DNA of 64,000 nt from CAVTWD01 sp963738325 (GTDB taxonomy: Bacteria; Actinomycetota; Acidimicrobiia; Acidimicrobiales; Ilumatobacteraceae): positions 186,001 through 250,000 of the forward strand of contig CAVTWD010000009.1 of the NCBI GenBank assembly GCA_963738325.1, read 5' to 3'. Positions 1-9,421 of the stretch are shown here, in pieces. Position 1 is the stretch's first letter, and every line of letters starts with the position of its first letter. The translations under genes were made by a program, and so were the position numbers. Under the pieces are notes generated by a model, which saw only the letters and a program-made list of their open reading frames with translations, was not told the origin of the DNA and made no database searches.

Positions 1-135
1 GGCGTTGCGCCCGCCGGTCTGGGGCTTCGGACCGAGCAGCGACTTCTCCGGGCGGTCCTTCGTGATCTCGGAGAAGTCGGAAACCGTCTGGAAGCGGCGG
101 CCGGCGCTGGTGGGCTTGCGCTTGCGGAGGGGCAT
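1..135 (-). CDS. rplB: 50S ribosomal protein L2, N-terminal part (cut by window edge)
   Basis: Only the first 45 codons are inside the window; the gene continues to the left of base 1. The translation starts MPLRKRKPTSAGRRF and contains DFSEITKDRPEKSLL, the typical basic N-terminus of L2, which binds 23S rRNA near the peptidyl transferase centre. The ATG lies 14 nt after the stop of rplW, the normal S10-operon order L3-L4-L23-L2. The identification rests on this short stretch plus context, which is enough for a confident call. Confidence 0.9.
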   Translation of the reverse strand, partial: MPLRKRKPTSAGRRFQTVSDFSEITKDRPEKSLLGPKPQTGGRNA

Positions 136-149
136 GTCGTCTCGCCTCT

Positions 150-440
150 TCAGCTCTCGAACAGCTCGATGCGCTCGCCTGCGGCGAGGGTCACGTAGGC
201 GCGCTTGGTGTCGGCGCGCTTCCCACGCCGGTTGGAGCGGCGGGTCCGCTGGGTCTTGCCCTTGCGGTTGATCGTGTTCACCTTGACGACCTTCTTGCCG
301 AAGATCGCCGTGACGGCGTCGTGGATCTCGGGCTTGGTCGCGTCAGGGTGGACGAGGAACGTGTAGACGTTCTCGTCGAGCAGCGAGTAGCTCTTCTCGC
401 TCACGACGGGGCGGATGATGACGTCGCGAGGGTCCTTCAT
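150..440 (-). CDS. rplW: 50S ribosomal protein L23
   Basis: This 96-residue protein has the usual L23 length. It starts MKDPRDVIIRPVVSEKSY, the conserved L23 opening in which 'RPVVSEKS' is diagnostic, and contains the basic loop NRKGKTQRTRRSNRRGKR. L23 sits at the exit of the ribosomal peptide tunnel and is the docking site for trigger factor and SRP. The ATG overlaps the rplD stop by 4 nt (ATGA), so it is probably translationally coupled to L4. Longer in-frame extensions upstream have no L23 similarity and were discarded. Confidence 0.96.
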   Translation of the reverse strand: MKDPRDVIIRPVVSEKSYSLLDENVYTFLVHPDATKPEIHDAVTAIFGKKVVKVNTINRKGKTQRTRRSNRRGKRADTKRAYVTLAAGERIELFES

Positions 441-1078
441 TCGGTGACCTCCGTGGCCTCGTCGTCCGCGCCGGCGCCAGGCAGCGTCGCCGACGTGAAC
501 ACGACCCAGTCGTTCACGAGGACGTCGTAGGCGCTGAGCTCGCCGGGCTCGATGAGCTGGACGTCGGGGAGGTTGCGGAAGCTGAGCGCGGCGCGGTCGT
601 CTTCCCGGCGCAGCACCACGAGCACCTTGCCGGTGATCCCCAGCGTCTCGAGCGCTCTGACGGCGTCCTTCGTGCGGGGCACACTGAAGCTCCACCCGTC
701 GACCACCGCGACCCGGCCCGCGGCGGCACGGTCCGAGAGGGCGGAGCGCAGCGCCAGCCTGACCATCTTCTTTGGAGTGCGCTGGGCGTAGGAGCGGGGC
801 TTGGGACCGAGGGCGACGCCGCCACCGGCCCAGTGCGGGGCCCGGGCGGAGCCGGCGCGGGCGTTGCCGGTGCCCTTCTGCTTGTACGGCTTGCGGCCGC
901 CACCGCGCACCTCCGAGCGGGTCTTCGTGCTGTGGGTCCCGGCTCGCCGGTGGGCGAGCTGGGCGGTGACCACCTGGTGCATCACGGCGACGTTGGGTTC
1001 GATGCCGAAGAGCTCGTCGGCCAGCTCGACCTCGCCGGAGTCGACCCCCGCGGCGGTGCGCACGGTGAGCGAGGCCAT
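437..1078 (-). CDS. rplD: 50S ribosomal protein L4
   Basis: A 213-residue protein with the L4 signature region GGGRKPYKQKGTGNARAGS (about residues 67-85), the tunnel-lining loop. L4 assembles early on 23S rRNA; in enterobacteria it also represses the S10 operon, although that control is not assumed here. The start was chosen as the ATG giving MASLTVRTAAG, which overlaps the rplC stop as ATGA. The C-terminus carries a short acidic tail (ADDEATEVTE) beyond the conserved core. Confidence 0.96.
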   Translation of the reverse strand: MASLTVRTAAGVDSGEVELADELFGIEPNVAVMHQVVTAQLAHRRAGTHSTKTRSEVRGGGRKPYKQKGTGNARAGSARAPHWAGGGVALGPKPRSYAQRTPKKMVRLALRSALSDRAAAGRVAVVDGWSFSVPRTKDAVRALETLGITGKVLVVLRREDDRAALSFRNLPDVQLIEPGELSAYDVLVNDWVVFTSATLPGAGADDEATEVTE

Positions 1079-1731
1079 CAGCGCGCCGCCTTCCTGTCGG
1101 CCTTGACGGCGTTGCGGACGATGACGACGCCCCCGCGTGGTCCGGGGACGGCGCCTTTCACGAGGAGGATGTCGCGTTCGCTGTCGGCCTCGACGACTTC
1201 GAGGTTGAGCGTCGTCACCTGCTCCGCGCCCATGCGCCCGGCCATCTTCGTGCCCTTGAACACGCGACCCGGGAACGAGCACGCCCCGATCGAGCCCGGT
1301 GAGCGGTGCATCTTGTGGTTGCCATGGCTGGCGCCCTGTCCCTTGAAGTTGTGGCGCTTCATCGCCCCGGCCCACCCCTTGCCCCGGCTCATGGCGATGA
1401 CGTCGACCCGCTGCCCCTTCTCGAGGGTGTCGACCTTGATCTCCTGGCCGACCTCGTAGCCGTCGACGTCGTCGAGGCGCAGCTCCACGAGCCGGACACC
1501 AGGCTCCACGTCGGCCTTCTTGAAATGGCCGGCTTCCGGCTTGGTGAGCTTGCGGGCGTCCTTGCGGCCATAGGTCACCTGCACCGCGGCATAGCCGTCG
1601 CGCTCAGCCGTCTTCACCTGGACGATGCGGGCGGGCGCGACCTTCAGGACCGTGACGGGGATGACACGGTTGTCCTCGTCCCACACCTGGGTCATGCCTA
1701 TCTTCTCGCCGACGATCGCTTTCGTCGCCAT
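1078..1731 (-). CDS. rplC: 50S ribosomal protein L3
   Basis: A 217-residue protein starting MATKAIVGEKIGMTQVW, the conserved L3 N-terminus, with the core loop GKGWAGAMKRHNFKGQGASH that reaches the peptidyl transferase centre. The start is supported by a purine-rich AGGACAG just upstream of the ATG and by the family's N-terminus; longer frames upstream are not conserved. It is the first gene of the L3-L4-L23-L2 block. Unlike the usual arrangement, it is separated from rpsJ by an inserted hydrolase gene and a 426-nt spacer, so it needs its own promoter (candidate at 1941-1970). Confidence 0.96.
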   Translation of the reverse strand: MATKAIVGEKIGMTQVWDEDNRVIPVTVLKVAPARIVQVKTAERDGYAAVQVTYGRKDARKLTKPEAGHFKKADVEPGVRLVELRLDDVDGYEVGQEIKVDTLEKGQRVDVIAMSRGKGWAGAMKRHNFKGQGASHGNHKMHRSPGSIGACSFPGRVFKGTKMAGRMGAEQVTTLNLEVVEADSERDILLVKGAVPGPRGGVVIVRNAVKADRKAAR

Positions 1732-1940
1732 CGCTGTCCTGCTTTCCAGACTCCTTGCCTGTGCGCTTTCCGGCGCGCAGGCGGACCGAGGTCCACCCGT
1801 GCGTTCCATGCAGACGCTCCGCCGACGATCCGGGCGGAGCGTGAGTTCGATTGGGCCGTGCGGTCCCCATGGGCATGGGCACACACGGACGTCAGTTGGC
1901 GGATGTCACCTCGCGCCGGTTGGCAGCGCACGGCCTGACA

Positions 1941-1970
1941 ACTCTAGCGGGGCACCAGCGGGTTCGCCAA
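1941..1970 (-). promoter_or_regulatory. Candidate promoter for the rplC operon
   Basis: On the minus strand TTGGCG (1965-1970) and TAGAGT (1941-1946) are 18 nt apart, a fair match to a sigma-70 type -35/-10 pair. They lie about 210 nt before the rplC start in the 426-nt gap (1732-2157). That gap otherwise holds GC-rich sequence and the palindrome at 2119-2140, with no credible gene. This was read by eye and is not experimentally supported. Confidence 0.35.
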
Positions 1971-2118
1971 CCGCCGCTGCCTCCGGTGATCCAGCTCAGG
2001 TGGCCGCCGGGCCGGCCGGCCGCCGGGCCCACGCTCGCCCTCGGGCCGGGCCGCTGTCGTCGGGCCCTCGATCCTCTTCGGGCCCTGCCGGGGTGGTTGG
2101 GACGGACGGCGTGGCGCT

Positions 2119-2140
2119 GGCGAATCGCCGGCGATTCGCC
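2119..2140 (-). terminator. Perfect 22-bp palindrome after the hydrolase gene, probable hairpin terminator
   Basis: Bases 2119-2140 are a perfect palindrome (GGCGAATCGCC followed by its own complement), starting 17 nt past the hydrolase stop. There is no T-run after it, as is common for high-GC actinobacterial terminators. It could instead be an operator; termination is the simpler reading given its place between the hydrolase and the rplC promoter. Confidence 0.4.
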
Positions 2141-2157
2141 CCTGTCTTGCGATTCGC

Positions 2158-3356
2158 TTACGGGAACCGCTTGGTGAGCCAGTCGGCCACGATGCCCAGG
2201 GCCTCGGGGCGGTGCCCCTCGAGGTAGTGGGGCGCCCCTCGCATCGGGACATACGTGCGATCCTCGGCGCCCGAGTTCTGCAGGATCTCCTCGGCCTGCC
2301 ACACCCGGATCTCGGTGTCCCCGGTCGGATGCACCAGGAGGGTGGGCACGGTCACCTTCGGCATGGTGTCGGCGAGCTTGGCGTGGCTCGACAGACCGGA
2401 CCAGGTGCTCAGCCAACCCCGGGCGGTCATCGTCCGCGCCAGCCCGCCGCGGCCGTAGTTGGCGTCCAACGGGTCCGGGAAGGCGAACAAGGAGCCGAGC
2501 GGGCGCTCGTCCGGGTCGATCGAAGGGTCCAGGTAGGCGGGATCGGCCAGGGTGCGGTAGATCACCAGGTACTTCATGAAGACGGCCCGGGCGCGGCGGT
2601 CGCGCCAGCGCCTCGGGTCAGCGACCTTGTCGAGACGGCCGAGCTCGTCGCGGGCCTCATCGGACTGGGCGAGGGCGTGGTTGGCGACGGCGTCGAGCCT
2701 GGCGACACGATCGACCTGGGCGGCCCGGTAGCGGACCAGCCAGTCGCGGTCGTACTGGCAGGGTGAGGGCCACGGACGCCACCCGTTGTCGGGGTTGTAC
2801 ATGTCGAGCTCGGGCACGACCGAGAAGGGGTCGTCCTCGCTGCCGACCGACGGGTCGATGACCTGCAGCATGAAGACGCCCTCGCCGGGGTGAGCGGCCA
2901 TCCCCACCCACCCCTCGCCGACACCGGCCTCGGCATGAGTGAGCGCCATCAGCGACCCACCACCGGAGTTTCCCAGGAGGACGACGGCTTCGGCCCCCCG
3001 CCGGCGCATCTCCTCGGCCACGGTGGCGACGTCGACGATGCACGATTCGTGCAGGCAGTCGGTGTCGTTGCCCATGTATCGGGTGCCGAACCCGCACGTG
3101 GCATAGCCGGCCGCGGCCAGGAGCGGGCAGGCGTAGTGGACGGAGAAGTCCCCCGCGGGTGGCTGAGGATCACCGCGGTCTTCGACATCTTCCCGCCCGG
3201 CGGGAGCCACAGCAGTCCGCGGACGAGCGCCCCGTCGGGACTGACGAGGCGGATCGACTGCCGCGGGAGCTCGACGCCGGGATCGTCCTCCGGCAAGGGC
3301 CAGTAGCTGTAGCCGACGGGGCGGCGGCCTCCGAGGTGGATGTCGAGGTCCTGCAT
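2158..3356 (-). CDS. Alpha/beta hydrolase inserted in the S10 operon, frame broken once
   Basis: The protein is a serine alpha/beta hydrolase of about 399 residues if the frame is repaired. The N-terminal part starts MQDLDIHLGGRRPVGYSYW and ends AVILSHPRG in one frame; the rest resumes as DFSVHYACPLLAAAGY in the next. The break is in a run of five G on the coding strand (3150-3154); six G would restore the frame. The nucleophile elbow GNSGGG, a late Asp in VHPTGDTE and a His in APHYLEG form the expected Ser-Asp-His triad. The substrate cannot be predicted. It lies between rpsJ and rplC, on the same strand but outside the usual operon content. A sequencing error is more likely than true decay, because both parts stay well conserved. 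Confidence 0.75.
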
Positions 3357-3509
3357 GACGCCGAGCGTAGAGAAACGACTCGTCGGGCGCCGCCGACGCC
3401 AGCCGCCCTCGAACCAGTCCGCTGAACGAGCCAGCGAACTCCGCTCGGAGAGCTGCCTCGTTCACCCGCGTTCGTGGCGACCGCGCTGTCGGCCGCGCCG
3501 TCCGGCGCG

Positions 3510-3824
3510 TCAGGCGCTTTGGATCTTGATCTCGATGTCGACGCCCGCGGGCAGCTCGATGCGCTGCAGCGAGTCGATCGTCTTCGGCGTCGGATCGACG
3601 ATGTCGATCAGGCGCTTGTGGATACGCATCTCGAAGTGCTCGCGCGAGTCCTTGTCCTTGTGAGGCGAGCGGATCACCGTGTAGCGCCGCTTCTCGGTGG
3701 GCAGCGGGATGGGGCCTCGCACGTTGGCCTGGGTCCGCAGCACGGTCTCGACGATCTTCTTCGTCGAGGTGTCGATGATCTCGTGGTCGTAGGCCTTCAG
3801 CCGGATCCGGATGCTCTGCGCCAT
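3510..3824 (-). CDS. rpsJ: 30S ribosomal protein S10
   Basis: A 104-residue protein starting MAQSIRIRLKAYDHEIID and containing GPIPLPTEKRRYTVIRSPH, both diagnostic of S10 (NusE). It is part of the 30S head and, as NusE, bridges NusG and the ribosome in transcription-translation coupling and antitermination. It starts 8 nt after the tuf1 stop, so it is transcribed with the str genes rpsL-rpsG-fusA-tuf. The next gene downstream is the hydrolase rather than rplC. Confidence 0.97.
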   Translation of the reverse strand: MAQSIRIRLKAYDHEIIDTSTKKIVETVLRTQANVRGPIPLPTEKRRYTVIRSPHKDKDSREHFEMRIHKRLIDIVDPTPKTIDSLQRIELPAGVDIEIKIQSA

Positions 3825-3832
3825 GGTCGGGC

Positions 3833-5017
3833 TCACTTGAGGATTTTGACGACGCGGCCGGCGCCGACGGTGCGGCCGCCTTCGCGGATGGCGAAGCGGA
3901 GGCCTTCGTCCATGGCGATGGGTTTGCCGAGCTGGACGGTCATGGTGATGTTGTCGCCGGGCATGACCATCTCGGTGCCCTCGGGGAGGGTGATGGTGCC
4001 GGTGACGTCGGTGGTGCGGAAGTAGAACTGGGGGCGGTAGTTGTTGAAGAACGGCTTGTGCCGCCCGCCTTCCTCCTTGGTGAGCACGTACACCTGGGCT
4101 TCGAAGTCGGTGTGGGGGGTGATCGAGCCGGGTTTGGCCAGCACCTGGCCCCGTTCCACCTCTTCTTTCTTGGTGCCTCGCAGCAACGCCCCGATGTTGT
4201 CCCCGGCCTGGCCCTGATCCAGGAGCTTCTTGAACATCTCCACCCCGGTGCACACCGTCTTCTGGGTGGGCCGCAACCCGACGATCTCCACCTCGTCACC
4301 CACCCGGACCACGCCCTGTTCCACCTTCCCGGTCACCACCGTGCCCCGCCCGGTGATGGTGAACACATCCTCGATCGGCATCAAGAACGGCTTGTCCAAC
4401 TCCCGCACCGGCTCGGGGATGAACGCGTCGGCGGCCGCCATCAACTCCTCGATCTTGGCCGACCACGCCGCGTCGCCCTCCAACGCCTTCAGGGCCGACA
4501 CCCGCACCACCGGCACCTCATCACCGGGGAACTCGTATTCGTTCAACAACTCCCGCACCTCGAGCTCCACCAACTCCAAGAGCTCCTCGTCGTCCACCGC
4601 GTCGGCCTTGTTCAACGCCACCACGATCGACGGCACCCCCACCTGGCGGGCCAACAACACATGCTCCCGGGTCTGGGGCATCGGCCCGTCGGTGGCCGCC
4701 ACCACCAGGATCGCCCCGTCCACCTGCGCCGCCCCCGTAATCATGTTCTTGATGTAATCGGCGTGACCGGGCATGTCCACATGGGCGTAATGCCGGTTCG
4801 GGGTCTCATACTCCACATGAGCAATCGAAATCGTGATCCCCCGCGCCTTCTCCTCCGGCGCCTTGTCAATCTGCTCGAACGGCGTAAACGACGCCAACCC
4901 CTTCTCCGCCATCGTCTTCGTAATCGCCGCCGTCAACGTCGTCTTCCCATGATCAATATGACCCATCGTCCCAATATTCACATGCGGCTTCGTACGCTCA
5001 AACTTCGCCTTGCTCAT
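3833..5017 (-). CDS. tuf: Elongation factor Tu, copy 1
   Basis: This 394-residue GTPase delivers aminoacyl-tRNA to the ribosomal A site. The G1 motif GHIDHGKTT, G3 DMPGHADY and G4 NKADAV are all present, as is the C-terminal domain ending GRVVKILK. It is in the str-operon position, 46 nt after fusA. The nucleotide sequence appears identical to the second copy at 26458-27642 from the ATG to the last sense codon, while the flanks differ at once (stop TGA here, TAG there). The 5' part of the gene uses more A/T-ending codons than its neighbours. Confidence 0.98.
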   Translation of the reverse strand: MSKAKFERTKPHVNIGTMGHIDHGKTTLTAAITKTMAEKGLASFTPFEQIDKAPEEKARGITISIAHVEYETPNRHYAHVDMPGHADYIKNMITGAAQVDGAILVVAATDGPMPQTREHVLLARQVGVPSIVVALNKADAVDDEELLELVELEVRELLNEYEFPGDEVPVVRVSALKALEGDAAWSAKIEELMAAADAFIPEPVRELDKPFLMPIEDVFTITGRGTVVTGKVEQGVVRVGDEVEIVGLRPTQKTVCTGVEMFKKLLDQGQAGDNIGALLRGTKKEEVERGQVLAKPGSITPHTDFEAQVYVLTKEEGGRHKPFFNNYRPQFYFRTTDVTGTITLPEGTEMVMPGDNITMTVQLGKPIAMDEGLRFAIREGGRTVGAGRVVKILK

Positions 5018-5063
5018 GGCCTCGCTGCCCTCGTGATCTCGATTGTCAAGGAACCCTGATGGA

Positions 5064-7145
<2,082 letters not shown>

Positions 7146-7282
7146 CTGTCATCACTTCTTCGTCGTTCAGGGGGAACACGCTGGTGACCGGGGCGCAGCC
7201 CGCCGATACCGCGGGGCTGTGGCGGTCACCTCGGGGGGACGCTGATCGAACGGTGGCGGGACCCGGATGGTTCCGGGGCCGC

Positions 7283-7753
7283 TCACCAACGATAGTGAGC
7301 GAAGGCCTTGTTCGACTCGGCCATCTTCTGGATGTCGTCGCGCCGCTTGATCGACGCGCCGACGCCGTTGGCCGCGTCCATCAGCTCGTTGGCCAGCCGC
7401 TGAGCCATGGTCTTGTCGCGGCGGGCCCGTGAGAACCCGACGACCCAGCGGATGGCGAGCGTCGTGGCCCGCCGGGGCCGCACCTCGACGGGGACCTGGT
7501 AGGTGGCCCCCCCGACGCGGCGGCTCTTCACCTCGAGCGGCGGCTTCACGTTGTCGATGGCCCGCTTGAGCGTGGCGATGGGCTCGCTGCCCGTGCGCTC
7601 TTCGACTTGGTGGAGGGCGTCGTAGACGATCTTCTCAGCCACGGACCGCTTCCCGCGCAGGAGGATCTTGTTCACCAGCTGGGTGACGAGCACCGATCGG
7701 TAGATCGGGTCAGGGGTGAGCTCGCGCCGGGGAGCGGGACCCTTACGAGGCAT
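7283..7753 (-). CDS. rpsG: 30S ribosomal protein S7
   Basis: A 156-residue protein starting MPRKGPAPRRELTPDPIYRS, the conserved S7 N-terminus, and ending NKAFAHYRW, the typical C-terminus. S7 nucleates assembly of the 30S head and contacts the E-site tRNA and mRNA. It starts 6 nt after the rpsL stop. In E. coli S7 is the autogenous repressor of the str operon; whether that applies here cannot be seen from the sequence. Confidence 0.97.
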   Translation of the reverse strand: MPRKGPAPRRELTPDPIYRSVLVTQLVNKILLRGKRSVAEKIVYDALHQVEERTGSEPIATLKRAIDNVKPPLEVKSRRVGGATYQVPVEVRPRRATTLAIRWVVGFSRARRDKTMAQRLANELMDAANGVGASIKRRDDIQKMAESNKAFAHYRW

Positions 7754-7759
7754 GCCGGA

Positions 7760-8131
7760 TCACTTCTCCCTCTTGGCGCCGTAGCGGCTGCGGGCCTGCT
7801 TGCGGTTCTTCACGCCGCTCGAGTCGAGCGTGCCGCGGATGATCTTGTAGCGGACGCCGGGCAGATCCTTCACCCGGCCGCCTCGGACGAGGACGATCGA
7901 GTGCTCCTGCAAGTTGTGGCCCTCGCCGGGGATGTACGCGGTGACCTCGATCCCGCTGGTGAGCCGCACCCGAGCCACCTTGCGCAGGGCCGAGTTCGGC
8001 TTCTTCGGCGTCACCGTGAACACGCGCGTGCAGACCCCTCGACGCTGCGGCGCTCCCTTGAGGGCCGGGGTCTTGGTCTTGTCTGACTTCGTGCTGCGGC
8101 CCTTGCGGACCAACTGCTGGATGGTGGGCAC
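7760..8131 (-). CDS. rpsL: 30S ribosomal protein S12
   Basis: A 123-residue protein of the decoding centre, starting (GTG) MPTIQQLVRKGR and containing TPKKPNSALRKVARVRL and GEGHNLQEHS. The Lys of the PKKPNS motif that is changed in streptomycin-resistant mutants is wild type. GTG at 8131 was chosen because GAGGAG lies 3-8 nt upstream and it matches the family N-terminus. It is the first gene of the str operon, 79 nt downstream of the YihY-type gene on the same strand. Confidence 0.96.
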   Translation of the reverse strand: MPTIQQLVRKGRSTKSDKTKTPALKGAPQRRGVCTRVFTVTPKKPNSALRKVARVRLTSGIEVTAYIPGEGHNLQEHSIVLVRGGRVKDLPGVRYKIIRGTLDSSGVKNRKQARSRYGAKREK

Positions 8132-8210
8132 GCGCTCCTCGGAGGCTTCCTGCGGTTGCTCTGGCGGACAGGCCGGTGCACGCGGAAGCGCGCCGGGCCG
8201 GCTCGCCATC

Positions 8211-9374
8211 CTACGGTGTCGCGTCCTCGGGCGGCAACCTGGTCGCGGGGCCGAACTCCACGGTGATCCCCTGCTGCGGCACTCGTTGCTGACGGCTGGC
8301 GATGCTCCGCAGCACCCTCCGGTCGGCCCGCCGCAGCCGCTCGCGGCGCAGGCTCCTCGGCCACAAGCGCTGGGCCAGCACCACGTTGAGCTCGGCGGCG
8401 TAGGTCGTCAACTGGGCGAGGAGGAAGAGCCAGGCCAGCAAGCCGATCACGACCGCGAAGGCCCCATAGGTCGCGGTGGCCCCCGAGACGACGTGGTTCA
8501 GGTAAGCGCCGCCGACCATCTGGAGGGCGAAGTAGCAGAGGCCGGCCAGGAGCGCGCCGGGCACGAGCGACGCCCAGGGCTGGTGCTTGGCCGTGAGCAC
8601 CTGGAAGGACAGCAGGAACACCGCCGCGTCGGCGGCCACCGTCCCCATGAACAGCGCGATCCGAGCGGCCCCGGGCAGGCCGCCGAGCGAGGATGTGACC
8701 CCCGACAAGGCGGTGGTGGCCACGAGAAGGAGCCCGAGCACCAGGAGCCCGGCCACGGACCGGAGCCGGCTCTTCAGGAAGTTCGGGCGCTCCAGGTAGG
8801 GAATCTCGTGAACCTCGTTCATGGTCACCTGGGCGGCCTGCATCGCCGCCATGCCCGCCCACAGCGCGCCCACGATGCCGACGACGAGGGCAAAGGTGTT
8901 CCCGGTGATACTGCCCACGTTCCGGCGGAGCTCGTCGCCGATCACGGGGAACTGGCCGAAGGCCGAGTCGATCAGGTCCTTCTGCAGGTCGGGTCGGTCG
9001 GCGAGGACGAAGCCGAGGATCGAGACGAAGGCCAGGAGGAGCGGGAACAGGGAGAGGAAGCCATAGTAGGCGACGAGGGCGGCGAGGCGGCCCCCTTCGT
9101 CGTCGCCGAACTTCTTGACCACTCCGATCGGGAGACCCAGCCAACTGTGGCGCTGCTGATAGCGGTCGACGCGGGCGACGGCCTGGGCCAGCTTTCCGCC
9201 TGGAGCCTCGACCTCGGGGGAAGGATCGGGTGCCGGAGCGTGAGGCGGGGCGGGATCCTGGCGCTCTCGGCCCCGCCGGTCCGTCACCAGGGCCGAGACG
9301 GCGGCCGCCGCGACCACGACGAAGGCGCCGATGTCGAGGAGGACCGATCGATCGCGAGATACCGGCGTCGCCAT
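8211..9374 (-). CDS. YihY/BrkB family inner-membrane protein
   Basis: A 387-residue protein with one N-terminal hydrophobic helix (about residues 13-27), a Pro-rich cytoplasmic linker, and then the six-helix YihY/BrkB core beginning near DEGGRLAALVAYYGFLSLFP. This is the family opening, in which an Ala/Tyr-rich first helix carries the 'YGFLSLFPLLL' type motif. The family was once called ribonuclease BN, but that activity is not its function; its role is unknown, possibly in transport. It lies between the secreted repeat proteins and rpsL, not a usual place for it. The ATG at 9374 has GGGGAA about 10 nt upstream. Confidence 0.85.
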   Translation of the reverse strand: MATPVSRDRSVLLDIGAFVVVAAAAVSALVTDRRGRERQDPAPPHAPAPDPSPEVEAPGGKLAQAVARVDRYQQRHSWLGLPIGVVKKFGDDEGGRLAALVAYYGFLSLFPLLLAFVSILGFVLADRPDLQKDLIDSAFGQFPVIGDELRRNVGSITGNTFALVVGIVGALWAGMAAMQAAQVTMNEVHEIPYLERPNFLKSRLRSVAGLLVLGLLLVATTALSGVTSSLGGLPGAARIALFMGTVAADAAVFLLSFQVLTAKHQPWASLVPGALLAGLCYFALQMVGGAYLNHVVSGATATYGAFAVVIGLLAWLFLLAQLTTYAAELNVVLAQRLWPRSLRRERLRRADRRVLRSIASRQQRVPQQGITVEFGPATRLPPEDATP

Positions 9375-9421
9375 GCCGCCATTGTTCCCCGGCGACCCGC
9401 CAGCCAGACTCAGCGGGAGGG

